Positions 7,767 to 16,100 are shown, counted from the stretch's first letter. The stretch: 53,060 bases of DNA from CAZMGV01 sp964621525 [NCBI: uncultured bacterium] (GCA_964621525.1 CAZUMS010000028.1:1-53060); one strand, 5' to 3'. Translations and numbers: made by a program. The notes: a model not told the origin generated them from the letters alone.

Positions 7767-8966
7767 ATGATTCACGGACACATTCACCCGGATTTCTGGC
7801 GGGTGGGGCAGGCGCTCGAAAAGCAGCTTCAGGAGTTTCCGGGCGGAGCGGCCGTGTGCGTCTATCACGGGCGCGAGAAGGTTGTGGACATCTGGGGCGG
7901 CGTCATGGACGACAAGGGCACTCCCTGGCACGAGGACACGATGGCGGTGTCGTTCTCGACGACGAAGGGCGTCGCCTCCACGGCGCTCCACGTCTGCGCC
8001 GACCGCGGGCTCGTCGATTATGACGCCCCCGTCTGCAAATACTGGCCGGAGTTCTCCCAGAAGGGGAAGCACGACATCACGGTCCGCCATGTGATGACCC
8101 ACCAGGCGGGGCTCTACAGCATCCGCCGCCTCGTGGACGACGCGAGAAACATGCTCGACTGGGAGCACATGGTGGAGAAGCTCGCGGCGGCCGAGCCCCA
8201 GATGAAGCCGGGGACAGGCAGTGCGTATCATGCGATCACCTACGGCTGGCTTGTGGGCGAGCTCGTGCGGCGCGTGTCGGGCAAATCGCTGCCGGAGTTC
8301 CTGAAATCTGAAATCGCAGTGCCGCTGAAGCTCGACGGACTCTATATCGGCGTGCCGAAGGACGAGCTGCACCGGTGCGCCCGGCTCGTCAGTTCCATGA
8401 AGAGCGCCACACCGAAGCCGAAAGGCGCACGGAAGGCGAAGAAGAGGGGGCCGGATCTCCGCCGGGAAATTCTCGGGCGTATTCCGCAGGTGGTCCGCAT
8501 GGTCCATGCGCTCGCCCCGAAAGGCGTTGGCAAATTCGATTTCTCCGATCCCGAGGTCGCGCAGGCGTCGATCCCCGGCGCGGGCGGCGTGTTCACGGCC
8601 CGTTCGCTGGCGAAGCTCTATGCATGCCTCGCCAACGGCGGCGAGTTCGAGGGCGTGCGGATCCTCTCGCAGGGGACGATCGACAAGATCGGCGTCGTCC
8701 AGCACAAGGGCATGGACAAGGTGATTCCCATCGATATGCAGTGGCGGCTGGGGTACCACATGGCCGGCACGACGAAGGGGATTCCGAAGGGCGCCTTCGG
8801 CCACTACGGCTTCGGCGGATCGGGTGCCTTCGCCCATCCCCGGCGCAACCTCGCCGCCGCCATGGTGCTGAACGGCGGCGTGGGTTCCTCGCTAACCGCC
8901 GACTTCCGGATGCCGCGCATCGGCGGGGCCGTGCTGGACAGCGCCCGCCGCCGCGAGGGGAAGTAA
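7767..8966 (+). CDS. serine hydrolase, beta-lactamase/family VIII esterase type (copy 2)
   Basis: A 399-residue paralogue of the preceding gene, 36 bases downstream. Nearly every motif is shared in the same order: HPDFWRVG, FPGGAAVCVYH, S-T-T-K at residues 64-67, SAYHAITYGWLVGELVRRVSGK, SIPGAGGVFTARSLAKLYA and GHYGFGGSGAF. The middle insert is Lys/Arg-rich (KPKGARKAKKRGP) and differs from copy 1, as does the C-terminus, which is shorter. The pair looks like an old tandem duplication in which both copies kept catalytic residues. The convergent prohibitin gene ends 2 bases beyond its stop. Confidence 0.85.
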   Translation: MIHGHIHPDFWRVGQALEKQLQEFPGGAAVCVYHGREKVVDIWGGVMDDKGTPWHEDTMAVSFSTTKGVASTALHVCADRGLVDYDAPVCKYWPEFSQKGKHDITVRHVMTHQAGLYSIRRLVDDARNMLDWEHMVEKLAAAEPQMKPGTGSAYHAITYGWLVGELVRRVSGKSLPEFLKSEIAVPLKLDGLYIGVPKDELHRCARLVSSMKSATPKPKGARKAKKRGPDLRREILGRIPQVVRMVHALAPKGVGKFDFSDPEVAQASIPGAGGVFTARSLAKLYACLANGGEFEGVRILSQGTIDKIGVVQHKGMDKVIPIDMQWRLGYHMAGTTKGIPKGAFGHYGFGGSGAFAHPRRNLAAAMVLNGGVGSSLTADFRMPRIGGAVLDSARRREGK

Positions 8967-8968
8967 GG

Positions 8969-9772
8969 CTACTTTTCCGGCCGGATCGGCAGGAGGATAT
9001 TTGCCTTCGAGTCGCCGACGACCAGCGGCGACACCCCGTTCCATTTCTCGACGATCTGCAGGTCGATGACGCGGGGGTTCTGGCGAAGCGCCTCCCCTCG
9101 GATGTTAATGGCCTTGGCCTCGCCCTCGGCCCGGATGATCGCCGTTTTGGCCTCGATCTGGACCTGCTGCTGGGCGAACTGGGCCTTGGCCGCTTCCTGC
9201 TCCTGAACCATCTTCTGTTCGATCGCCCGGGACAGCTCGTTACTCAGGGCGATGTCCTCGATCACGATGTCTTCCACATGGATGATGCTGCCGATCTTGT
9301 CCTGGGCATGACTCAGGGTTTCGGCTTTGACCTGTTCCCTGTTCTTCACGATGGCTTCAGCAGCACGGAGCGCTGTGACTTCCTTGAGTGCCTCCGAAAC
9401 TCGTGGATAGACGAGAGATTCAAACGGGTCGCCATGATACTGGGTGAAGATAGGTATCACTGCCGCTTCCGGGATCCGGTACAACACCTTGATCGTGACA
9501 GCCATGTGCTGGAGATCGGAGCTGAAGGCTTCTGTCTTGAACCCTTCGGTCTGCTGCCGGATGGATATTTTCTTGACCGAGGTGATGAACGGGAATTTCG
9601 TGCCGAAGCCTTCGGTGGCCACGACCGGGTTTACCTTCCCGAGGGTGACGATGATCCCCCGCTCTCCGGGTTCGACCACATACCAGCATGCCGAACTGAA
9701 CAGGATCAGGACGAGAAGCGCCCCTGCAATCTGGATAATCCTGAGTGCCATGTTTCCTCCGTTACCGTCCAT
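8969..9772 (-). CDS. prohibitin-like SPFH-domain protein
   Basis: A 267-residue SPFH/prohibitin-family membrane protein. One N-terminal transmembrane helix (about residues 9-30) is followed by YVVEPGERGIIVTLGKV, the start of the SPFH domain. A long Ala/Glu/Gln-rich coiled coil (about 175-225) carries EIAL-type helices and a C-terminal segment KWNGVSPLVVG. Family members form large rings in the inner membrane that modulate proteases such as FtsH, but no ftsH is adjacent. ATGs at 9772 and 9751 both have ribosome sites (AGGGG and GGAGG). It stops 18 bases after the next gene upstream starts its own frame; probably co-transcribed from 10636. Confidence 0.85.
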   Translation of the reverse strand: MDGNGGNMALRIIQIAGALLVLILFSSACWYVVEPGERGIIVTLGKVNPVVATEGFGTKFPFITSVKKISIRQQTEGFKTEAFSSDLQHMAVTIKVLYRIPEAAVIPIFTQYHGDPFESLVYPRVSEALKEVTALRAAEAIVKNREQVKAETLSHAQDKIGSIIHVEDIVIEDIALSNELSRAIEQKMVQEQEAAKAQFAQQQVQIEAKTAIIRAEGEAKAINIRGEALRQNPRVIDLQIVEKWNGVSPLVVGDSKANILLPIRPEK

Positions 9773-9790
9773 AAGTCTTCCCCTTTCCGG

Positions 9791-10636
9791 TCAGCCGATC
9801 AGTCCCTTGTCCTTGAGAATCTGCCGCGCGGCCTTCTGGAGCGCGCCTTTCACCGAGGTCGAATCCGCGATGGAGCGGATCTCGCCGAGCGGGAGCACCT
9901 TGAGCAGCCGGATGGCGATGTCCGGGTTGGTCTTGGGGTTGCGGATGATCTTCCCCTTCACCGTGTTGTCGTGCATCCAGTTCGTGTTGCTGGAGATCAT
10001 CCGGATCGCCTCGAAGGAGGCGGTGGCATCCCCGGCGATGCGGGTCACTTCGTCCATGGAAATGCGCTGGTTCTTGAGCAGGTAGGGCAGGAGCATGTTC
10101 GCCTGCGGATCGCGGAACAGGATCGTCCGGGCGTCCTTGTGGCCCACGAGCGCGAGCTTGATCTTCTCGAGGACGGTCATCTCCTTGATCTGCTCCACGA
10201 GGGTTTTCCTGCGGTTCTCCGCGGCTGACTCGTCGGCGGACTCGGGCGCTTCGTCGGTGAGCTCGCTGCCAAAGGCGGCGTCCGCCGCCGTGACCTCACT
10301 CTGGCGGAACCGGACCGGCGGCGTCTCCCCCCGGAGCACTTCCGTCATGTAGCTCTCGATCCCCTGGCGCACGGCCTCGGAGAGCGGAAGCAGTTCCAGG
10401 ACCGCCGACGGCGGGGGGCCGGGCTTCACGGCGGCGACTTTCGCCTTCAGCTCCGTCTCGTCGCCGTTCACGGGGAACTCGAGCACGAGGGATGCCGCCG
10501 AATCGGTGATTGCCTTTGACGCGCCCATGACCGTGAGGCGGCCCTGCATCAACTCCCCGGTATAGACCGTGAGGAAGTCCGTGGGATCGAGAAAACCGAT
10601 CCGCACGCGCGAAGGGGATTCCCAGCGGGATTTCAT
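9791..10636 (-). CDS. PilZ-like N-domain plus LRV/HEAT-like repeat protein
   Basis: A 281-residue soluble protein. Residues 10-100 (FLDPTDFLTVYTGELMQGRL onward) look like the PilZ-like domain of deltaproteobacterial proteins, but the c-di-GMP motif RxxxR/DxSxxG is not evident. After an acidic linker, residues 145-280 contain helical repeats beginning EKIKLALVGHKDARTILFRD, with LLKNQRISMDEVTRIA and IIRNPKTNPDIAIRLL. These are the leucine-rich-variant/HEAT-like units common in Myxococcota and Desulfobacterota. The role is probably protein-protein contact. The gene is followed 18 bases later by the prohibitin-like gene. Confidence 0.6.
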   Translation of the reverse strand: MKSRWESPSRVRIGFLDPTDFLTVYTGELMQGRLTVMGASKAITDSAASLVLEFPVNGDETELKAKVAAVKPGPPPSAVLELLPLSEAVRQGIESYMTEVLRGETPPVRFRQSEVTAADAAFGSELTDEAPESADESAAENRRKTLVEQIKEMTVLEKIKLALVGHKDARTILFRDPQANMLLPYLLKNQRISMDEVTRIAGDATASFEAIRMISSNTNWMHDNTVKGKIIRNPKTNPDIAIRLLKVLPLGEIRSIADSTSVKGALQKAARQILKDKGLIG

Positions 10637-10678
10637 GGTTGTGGAGTGTAGGGGATCGGACGCGGAGCGGCGAGGGGG

Positions 10679-11743
10679 TCACACCTCCGTCAGCCAGCCT
10701 TCGGGGCCGGGAGAGCGCCCGTACTGGATGGCGGTGAGTTCCCGAAAGAGACGCAGGGCGACGGGCCCCGGTGCACCGGGGAACCTGATCGTGCCTTCCT
10801 CCGTCACGAGTTCGCCCACCGGGGCGATCGAGGCCGCCGTGCCGGTGCCGAACAGTTCCCGGAGCTTTCCGGCGTCAGAAGCCTCACGGAGTTCGTCCAG
10901 GGAAATGGGCCGCTCGGCGGCGTTCAGTTCCATGCGGCGCAGGAGCGCGAGGGCCGAATCCCTCGTGATGCCCGGCAGGATTGTCCCCGTGAGCGGCGGC
11001 GTGACGATCCCGCTGTCCAGCACGACGAACAGGTTCATGGTGCCGGCTTCTTCCAGAAACCGGTGCTCGCGGCTGTCCAGCCAGAGCACCTGGTCGCAGC
11101 CGGACTTTTTCGCCTCCTGCGCGGCGAGCAGGCTTGCGGCGTAGTTGGCCGCCGTCTTGGCGGCACCGAGACCGCCCGGCGCTGCCCGGGTGTAACGTTC
11201 CTCGGCCTTGAGCCTGATGGGCGTCATCCGGCCCCCGCTGAAATACGGGCCCGACGGCGAGGCGACGATGCTGAACAGGCACCGCTCCGCCGGGCGGACG
11301 CCGAGGAAGCCTTCCGTGGCGAACAGGTTGGTGCGGATATAGAGGGACGTTCCTTCGAGCGGCGGAACCCACCGGCTGTCGGCGCGGACGAGCGCCTTGA
11401 CGGCGTCCCGGAACAGGCCGCCGGGGATTTCCGGGAGCGAGAGCCGCCGGGCGCTGTCCGCCATGCGCCGGGCGTGATCGTCGAGACGGAACAGGCGGAC
11501 TTTCCCGTCCGCACCGCAGAACGCCTTGAAGCCGTCGAACACTTCCTGCGCGTAGTGGAGCACCGAGGCGGCGGGGTCCAGGGCGAGAGGGCCGTAGGGG
11601 ACGACGCGGGGGTTCTGCCAGCCTCCGGCGGCGGTCCACTCGGACAGGAACATGTGGTCGGTGAAACGGCGTCCGAACGGAAGGCCCTCGAAGTCCGGAA
11701 GCGGCGCGGGTGAGGGATTCGGCTGGAACCCGATAGAAGTCAC
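10679..11743 (-). CDS. ilvE: branched-chain amino acid aminotransferase
   Basis: A 354-residue fold-type IV PLP enzyme that transaminates Leu, Ile and Val with 2-oxoglutarate. Length and motifs fit the long BCAT (type II) subgroup: FGRRFTDHMFLSEW, HYAQEVFDGFKAF, RLSLPEIP, and the PLP-lysine motif GAAKTAANYAASLLAAQEAK. EEAGTMNLFVV and LPGITRDSAL contribute phosphate-binding residues. The C-terminus with GTGTAASIAPVGEL is intact. Neighbours on the same strand are a DUF2917-like gene upstream and the PilZ-like gene 43 bases downstream; no ilv or leu genes are adjacent. Confidence 0.93.
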   Translation of the reverse strand: MTSIGFQPNPSPAPLPDFEGLPFGRRFTDHMFLSEWTAAGGWQNPRVVPYGPLALDPAASVLHYAQEVFDGFKAFCGADGKVRLFRLDDHARRMADSARRLSLPEIPGGLFRDAVKALVRADSRWVPPLEGTSLYIRTNLFATEGFLGVRPAERCLFSIVASPSGPYFSGGRMTPIRLKAEERYTRAAPGGLGAAKTAANYAASLLAAQEAKKSGCDQVLWLDSREHRFLEEAGTMNLFVVLDSGIVTPPLTGTILPGITRDSALALLRRMELNAAERPISLDELREASDAGKLRELFGTGTAASIAPVGELVTEEGTIRFPGAPGPVALRLFRELTAIQYGRSPGPEGWLTEV

Positions 11744-11764
11744 GGGAGTTCTCCTTGGGGATTC

Positions 11765-12115
11765 TTACGGACAGGCCGGAGCGGCCAGCGGGATTCGGCT
11801 TCGGGCTCCCGGGAGTTCCCGGCAGATTCCGATCTGTGCATCTTCGAAGGCGGTGACCACAATCCGGCCCGCACCAGGAACATCTGCCGCTTCGCCCTGA
11901 ACGACGATGCGGTCGATGAACTCTCCCTCGACCGTAATCCAGAGGGTTCCCCGGACTGCGCGGATACGTACCGGAACGCGGCCGCCAGTTATGGTGAAGG
12001 AGGTTCCTCCGCGCAGGGAGTACAGTTCCGGGTTCACGGCTCTCCCGGCGGCCAGCCGCCGCAGATGTCCGCCGGTGAGAAGATTCAGGATGCCGCTCAG
12101 GTCTGTCCGCCGCAT
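11765..12115 (-). CDS. DUF2917-like protein
   Basis: A 116-residue protein whose core, ITGGRVPVRIRAVRGTLWITVEGEFIDRIVVQGEAADV followed by RIVVTAFEDAQIGI in the protein, fits DUF2917, a small cupin-like beta domain of unknown role. (Key residues: G-T-L-W-I-T, E-G, D-R.) I start at the ATG at 12115 because GGGAGG lies 9 bases upstream; the frame is open to 12211. It is divergent to a MocR regulator with a 234-base shared control region, suggesting that it is that regulator's target. It ends 21 bases before ilvE starts, so both may be read together. Confidence 0.6.
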   Translation of the reverse strand: MRRTDLSGILNLLTGGHLRRLAAGRAVNPELYSLRGGTSFTITGGRVPVRIRAVRGTLWITVEGEFIDRIVVQGEAADVPGAGRIVVTAFEDAQIGICRELPGARSRIPLAAPACP

Positions 12116-12349
12116 GGGTTTCCGCCTCCCGTGTTTCCCATTGTGGCGGGGAAGCAGGGCTCCCAGTAGAGGCAGACGCGGGGGTTCATATTCAGTACAG
12201 ATTGGATTCAACAGGTACAGTTCTCATTGCCATCTGAATTAACCCTGTAAATACCTATAGATAACTGTACTGGTATCGCCGATAATAATCTGTCTGTTGT
12301 GCCGGATGGTACCGGGACTCAGGATGGAGAGAGCGGGAGGCGAAAACCC
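12116..12349. promoter_or_regulatory. shared control region of DUF2917-like gene and mocR
   Basis: AT-rich for this window. A CAGTACAG-type motif occurs three times: CAGTACAG at 12193-12200, AGGTACAG at 12213-12220 (exactly 20 bases, two helical turns, later) and the reverse complement ACTGTACTG at 12264-12272. MocR/GabR regulators bind such spaced direct repeats. The two ends also mirror each other: both genes carry the same 15-base leader (GGGAGGCG, A or G, AAACCC, with one mismatch) directly before ATG, at 12116-12130 on the minus strand and 12335-12349 on the plus strand. Confidence 0.5.
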
Positions 12350-13786
12350 ATGCAGCAGGCGGCGCTGGCGGAAAACCTTTACGAACAGGTGGCGGACCGG
12401 ATCGCGGGGCTCATCGAGCAGCGGACGTTCAGGCCGGGCGACCGGATTCCGTCCGTGCGGCATCTCTCGCGCCAGTTCCGTGTGAGCATCACCACGGTGA
12501 CGCAGGCCTACCGCTGCCTTGAGGACCGGGGGCTGATCGAGGCGCGCCCCCAGTCGGGCTACTACGTGCGCGTGCGGCCGCTCGAACTCCTAACGCAGCC
12601 GGACCTGAAGGAAAAGGACTGCACTCCCTGCGCCGTCACCATCGACCAGGTCGTCATGCAGGTGCTGAAAGACACCCGGAACCCGCGGCTCGTCCAGTTC
12701 GGCGCCGGCGTCCCGAATCCGGACTACATCCCGACGGAGAAGCTCACCCGGATCCTCGGCGTCATGGGCCGCCGCCACAAGCGGCTCGCCAACACCTACG
12801 ACATTCCGCCGGGATGCGAGGCACTCCGTCTCGAAGTGTCGCGGCGGGCGATCACGTCGGGCTGCGTGCTCTCGGCGGACGAGATCGTCACCACCTGCGG
12901 CGCGCAGGAGGCGATCACACTGGCGCTCCGGGCCGTGTGCAGGCCGGGCGATACCGTGGCGATCGAGTCGCCCATGTTCTACGGCGTGCTGCAGGCGATC
13001 GAGCTGCTGGGGCTGCGGGCGCTGGAAATCCCGACGCACCCGCAGACGGGGTTCGAGCTCGGCGCGCTGCGGAGCGCCCTGGACACTCACCCCGTGAAGG
13101 CGGTCCTGTCGTGCCCGAACTTCCAGAACCCGCTCGGCCACCTGATGCCGGACGAGAACAAGCGGGCGATGGTGGAGATGCTCGCCGACCGGAACATCCC
13201 GCTCATCGAGGACGATATCTACGGCGATCTCTGCTTCGGCCACGAGCGGCCCCGGGCGGCGAAGTCGTACGACGAGGCGGGCCTCGTGCTCCTCTGCTCG
13301 TCGGTGTCGAAGACGCTGGCGCCGGGCTACCGCGTCGGCTGGATCGCGCCGGGCCGGTTCAAGGCGGAGATCGAGCGGCTCAAGATGGCGACCAACATCG
13401 CGAGCCCCACGCTGCCCCAACTCGCCGTCGCGGATTTCCTCGCGCACGGCGGCTACGACCACCACCTGCGCCGGATGCGGCGCATGTACGGCGAGTTCGC
13501 CCGGGAGATGAGCGACGCCGTGGCCCGGTATTTCCCCGAGGGCACGCGCGCCACGCGGCCTCTGGGCGGCTACTTCCTGTGGGTCGAGCTGCCCGCGAGG
13601 CTGGACGGCCTTGAAATGTACCGCGAGGCGGTGCGGAGCGGCGTGTCCATCGCGCCGGGACCGATCTTCTCGCCCACGCAGCGCTACCGGAACTTCATCC
13701 GGCTGAACTTCACCGCCTGGATACCGGGTGCCGAAAGCTGGATCGAAAAGCTCGGCGCCATCGCCCGGCGGATGGCGGCGGGCTGA
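12350..13786 (+). CDS. MocR-type GntR regulator with aminotransferase domain
   Basis: A 478-residue transcription factor of the MocR/GabR group: an N-terminal GntR winged helix (about residues 10-75, IPSVRHLSRQFRVSITTVTQ with RGLIEARPQSGYYV) fused to a fold-type I aminotransferase-like domain. The PLP lysine is K321 in CSSVSKTLAPGYRVGW. FQNPLGH and DDIYGDL, which position PLP, are also present. PLP or an amine ligand would set its DNA binding. The ATG at 12350 has GGGAGG 9 bases upstream; 12299 is an unlikely earlier start. The upstream divergent DUF2917-like gene and the downstream eutBC genes (97 bases away) are the candidate targets. Confidence 0.85.
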   Translation: MQQAALAENLYEQVADRIAGLIEQRTFRPGDRIPSVRHLSRQFRVSITTVTQAYRCLEDRGLIEARPQSGYYVRVRPLELLTQPDLKEKDCTPCAVTIDQVVMQVLKDTRNPRLVQFGAGVPNPDYIPTEKLTRILGVMGRRHKRLANTYDIPPGCEALRLEVSRRAITSGCVLSADEIVTTCGAQEAITLALRAVCRPGDTVAIESPMFYGVLQAIELLGLRALEIPTHPQTGFELGALRSALDTHPVKAVLSCPNFQNPLGHLMPDENKRAMVEMLADRNIPLIEDDIYGDLCFGHERPRAAKSYDEAGLVLLCSSVSKTLAPGYRVGWIAPGRFKAEIERLKMATNIASPTLPQLAVADFLAHGGYDHHLRRMRRMYGEFAREMSDAVARYFPEGTRATRPLGGYFLWVELPARLDGLEMYREAVRSGVSIAPGPIFSPTQRYRNFIRLNFTAWIPGAESWIEKLGAIARRMAAG

Positions 13787-13883
13787 GCGGATTCCGGATT
13801 TACGGACGGGTTCGCCGCAGCCGGACCCTCGCCGTTCTTTTTCCGGCGGAGTGGCCTATTCTTCCTGCAAGAGGGGGAGGCCG

Positions 13884-15269
13884 GTGTCCTACGCCGCAAC
13901 CATCCGGGGTATCACCTACAGGTTTCCCGGCCTGAAGACGCTGCTGGCGAAGGCTTCGCCGTCCCGGTCCGCCGACACGCTGGCAGGAGTGGCGGCCGCT
14001 TCGGAAACCGAGCGTGTCGCCGCCCAGTTCGCCCTTGCGGACGTCCCCCTGAAAAGGTTTCTGGAAGAGCCGCTCGTCGATCCGGATCGGGACGAGGTCT
14101 CCCGGCTGATTCTGGACCGCCACTCGCCGGAGGCTTTCGGGCCCGTCGCGCCGCTCACCGTGGGCGAACTGCGGGAATGGCTGCTGGATGCCTCGACGGA
14201 TACGGACCTGCTCCGCTGCACGGCTCCGGGGATCACGCCGGAGATGGCCGCCGCCGTCTCGAAGCTGATGCGTAACCAGGACCTCGTCGCCGCGGCGAAG
14301 AAATGCGAGGTGGTGACGAAGTTCCGCTCCACGGTCGGCCTCAAAGGCCGCCTCTCGACACGAATCCAGCCGAACCATCCGACGGATGATCCGAAAGGCG
14401 TCGCCGCCGGTATCCTGGACGGGCTGTTATACGGCGGCGGAGACGCCGTGATCGGCATCAATCCGGCCACCGACAGCCCGGCGAACGTGGACGCGCTGCT
14501 CCGTCTGACCGATACGCTCCGGGAGCGTTACGGGATTCCCACCCAGTCGTGCGTGCTCGCACATGTGACGACGACGATGGAGCTGATGAAGAAAAATTCG
14601 CCGGTCGATCTGGTGTTCCAGTCGGTTGCGGGTACCGAGGCGGCGAACCGCAGCTTCGGGATCACGCTCTCCCTGCTCCGGGAGGCACGCGCGATGGCGC
14701 TCGAGCTGCGGCGCGGGGGCGGGCAGGTCATGTATTTCGAGACCGGGCAGGGGAGCGCGCTCTCGGCGAGCGCCCACGAAGGGCTGGATGCCCAGACCTG
14801 CGAAGCAAGGGCCTATGCCGTGGCCCGCGAGTTTTCGCCGTTCCTTGTGAACACGGTCGTGGGGTTCATCGGGCCCGAATACCTCTACGACGGGCGCCAG
14901 ATCGTCCGCGCGGGACTCGAGGACCACTTCTGCGGCAAGCTGCTCGGCGTACCGATGGGCTGCGACATCTGCTACACGAACCACGCCGAAGCGGACCAGA
15001 ACGACATGGATACGCTGCTGACGCTGCTCGGAGTGGCTGGCGTGAATTTCATCATGGGCGTTCCGGGGGCGGACGACATCATGCTGAACTACCAGAGCAC
15101 GTCGTTTCACGACGCCCTCTACGTCCGGAGCGTTCTCGGATTGCGGCCCGCGCCGGAATTCGAGGACTGGTTGGTCCGGCTCGGAATCGCCGGTCCCGGC
15201 GGAGAGCTAAGACCCGCGGAAGACCGGGGCCGGCTGCTTCTGGAGCGGGCGGGGGAGCTGGGGGCATGA
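13884..15269 (+). CDS. eutB: ethanolamine ammonia-lyase large subunit
   Basis: A 461-residue catalytic subunit of the adenosylcobalamin-dependent enzyme that splits ethanolamine into acetaldehyde and ammonia. The length fits the family (about 450-465). Recognisable blocks are FRSTVGLKGRLSTRIQPNHPTDDPKGV, the substrate-barrel region GGGDAVIGINPATDSPANV, YFETGQGSALSA, VVGFIGPEYLYDGRQI and MGCDICYTNHAEADQNDMD. The GTG at 13884 follows GAGGGGG closely; earlier in-frame ATGs lie inside mocR. It overlaps eutC by ATGA. There are no microcompartment, eutA reactivase or aldehyde dehydrogenase genes here, so it is the stand-alone cytosolic type. Confidence 0.95.
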   Translation: MSYAATIRGITYRFPGLKTLLAKASPSRSADTLAGVAAASETERVAAQFALADVPLKRFLEEPLVDPDRDEVSRLILDRHSPEAFGPVAPLTVGELREWLLDASTDTDLLRCTAPGITPEMAAAVSKLMRNQDLVAAAKKCEVVTKFRSTVGLKGRLSTRIQPNHPTDDPKGVAAGILDGLLYGGGDAVIGINPATDSPANVDALLRLTDTLRERYGIPTQSCVLAHVTTTMELMKKNSPVDLVFQSVAGTEAANRSFGITLSLLREARAMALELRRGGGQVMYFETGQGSALSASAHEGLDAQTCEARAYAVAREFSPFLVNTVVGFIGPEYLYDGRQIVRAGLEDHFCGKLLGVPMGCDICYTNHAEADQNDMDTLLTLLGVAGVNFIMGVPGADDIMLNYQSTSFHDALYVRSVLGLRPAPEFEDWLVRLGIAGPGGELRPAEDRGRLLLERAGELGA

Positions 15270-16006
15270 CCGGAGATCCCTGGGGCCACCTCCGGAAGTT
15301 CACGCAGGCGCGGATCGCCCTGGGCCGTGCCGGGTGCGCCGTGCCGACAAAGGCCCACCTTGATTTCCAGCTCGCCCATGCCGAGGCACGCGATGCCGTG
15401 CATCTTCCGTGGGACCTGCCGGGTTTCGCCCTGAGGCTGCGCGGAGCCGGGATCGAGGCGGTCGCGCTGGAGAGCGCCGTTCCGGACCGTCTTGCCTATC
15501 TTCAGAGGCCGGATCTCGGACGGCGGCTTTCGGACCGGTCCCGCCAGGAATTAACGGACCTGAAGCGGATACCCGTCACAGCGGCGCTGATGGTAACCGA
15601 CGGTCTCTCCTCGACGTCGGTCGAACGTCACGGAGCGGAGCTTGTCACGCGGATTGCGGCCGCCTTCCGCGAACGCTCCATTACGATGAGTCCGGTATTT
15701 CTCGTCCGGAACGGGCGGGTGGCCCTCTCCGATGAAATTGGAGAGGCAGTGGGGGCACGGCTGTCGGTGATGGTCGTAGGCGAGCGGCCCGGCCTCTCAT
15801 CGTGTGACAGTCTCGGCGTTTATCTCACCTGGTCGCCCCGTGCAGGACGCACCGATGCCGAGCGGAACTGTCTCTCCAATATCCGGCCGCCCGAAGGGCT
15901 CGATTACGACACGGCAGTCCGTAAGCTGCTGTTCCTGTCGGAAGCGGCGCTTCGTCTCGGGCTGTCGGGTGTTGCACTCAAGGATGGCCCGGTGCTGACC
16001 GGTTAA
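15266..16006 (+). CDS. eutC: ethanolamine ammonia-lyase small subunit
   Basis: A 246-residue small subunit that helps bind the B12 coenzyme in the EutBC complex. Family blocks: PWGHLRKFTQARIALGRAG near the N-terminus, LDFQLAHAEARDAVH, VTDGLSSTSVERH, and the cobalamin-contact loop VVGERPGLSSCDSLGVYLTW. The ATG at 15266 overlaps the eutB stop (ATGA), so the subunits are translationally coupled. The gene runs into the amtB control region; the sigma-54 promoter begins 19 bases after its stop. Confidence 0.95.
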   Translation: MTGDPWGHLRKFTQARIALGRAGCAVPTKAHLDFQLAHAEARDAVHLPWDLPGFALRLRGAGIEAVALESAVPDRLAYLQRPDLGRRLSDRSRQELTDLKRIPVTAALMVTDGLSSTSVERHGAELVTRIAAAFRERSITMSPVFLVRNGRVALSDEIGEAVGARLSVMVVGERPGLSSCDSLGVYLTWSPRAGRTDAERNCLSNIRPPEGLDYDTAVRKLLFLSEAALRLGLSGVALKDGPVLTG

Positions 16007-16024
16007 AAGGGATGCAGCCAGGTT

Positions 16025-16040
16025 TGGCCTCCGGTTTGCT
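16025..16040 (+). promoter_or_regulatory. sigma-54 promoter of amtB-glnK
   Basis: TGGC (16025-16028) and TTGC followed by T (16036-16040) give the invariant GG - 10 bases - GC spacing of a -24/-12 promoter: GG at 16026-16027 and GC at 16038-16039. The -24 element is TGGCCT against TGGCAC. Transcription would begin near 16051. This fits NtrC-type nitrogen control of ammonium transport; I do not see a canonical NtrC pair with the standard spacing upstream. Confidence 0.75.
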
Positions 16041-16050
16041 CTAAGGGGGC

Positions 16051-16077
16051 GGGGACCATTGATCCCGAATGGTCCCC
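16051..16077 (+). promoter_or_regulatory. perfect hairpin at the 5' end of the amtB leader
   Basis: GGGGACCATT (16051-16060) pairs perfectly with AATGGTCCCC (16068-16077) around a 7-base loop. Its first base coincides with the start predicted from the sigma-54 promoter, so the mRNA would begin with this stem. It may protect the transcript or serve as the eutC 3' end; there is no T-run, so an intrinsic terminator is less likely. Confidence 0.6.
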
Positions 16078-16100
16078 AAACACATCTTGGAGGAATAAAA

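Noticed and set aside
6309-8837. Long minus-strand open frame (842 codons) opposite the two serine hydrolases, with an internal repeat
   Set aside because: It is a shadow of the high-GC plus-strand genes. Its repeat simply reflects the tandem duplication, its composition is His/Arg/Ala-rich without any domain, and its overlap with real genes is complete.
15974-15995. GCAC...GTGC pair as an NtrC site upstream of amtB
   Set aside because: The half-sites are 14 bases apart, against about 7 in canonical NtrC sites, and they lie in the eutC coding region.
16059-16100. Upstream TTG start for amtB
   Set aside because: The extra residues lie in the hairpin leader, downstream of the sigma-54 start; GTG 16101 has GGAGG with good spacing and begins the signal peptide.
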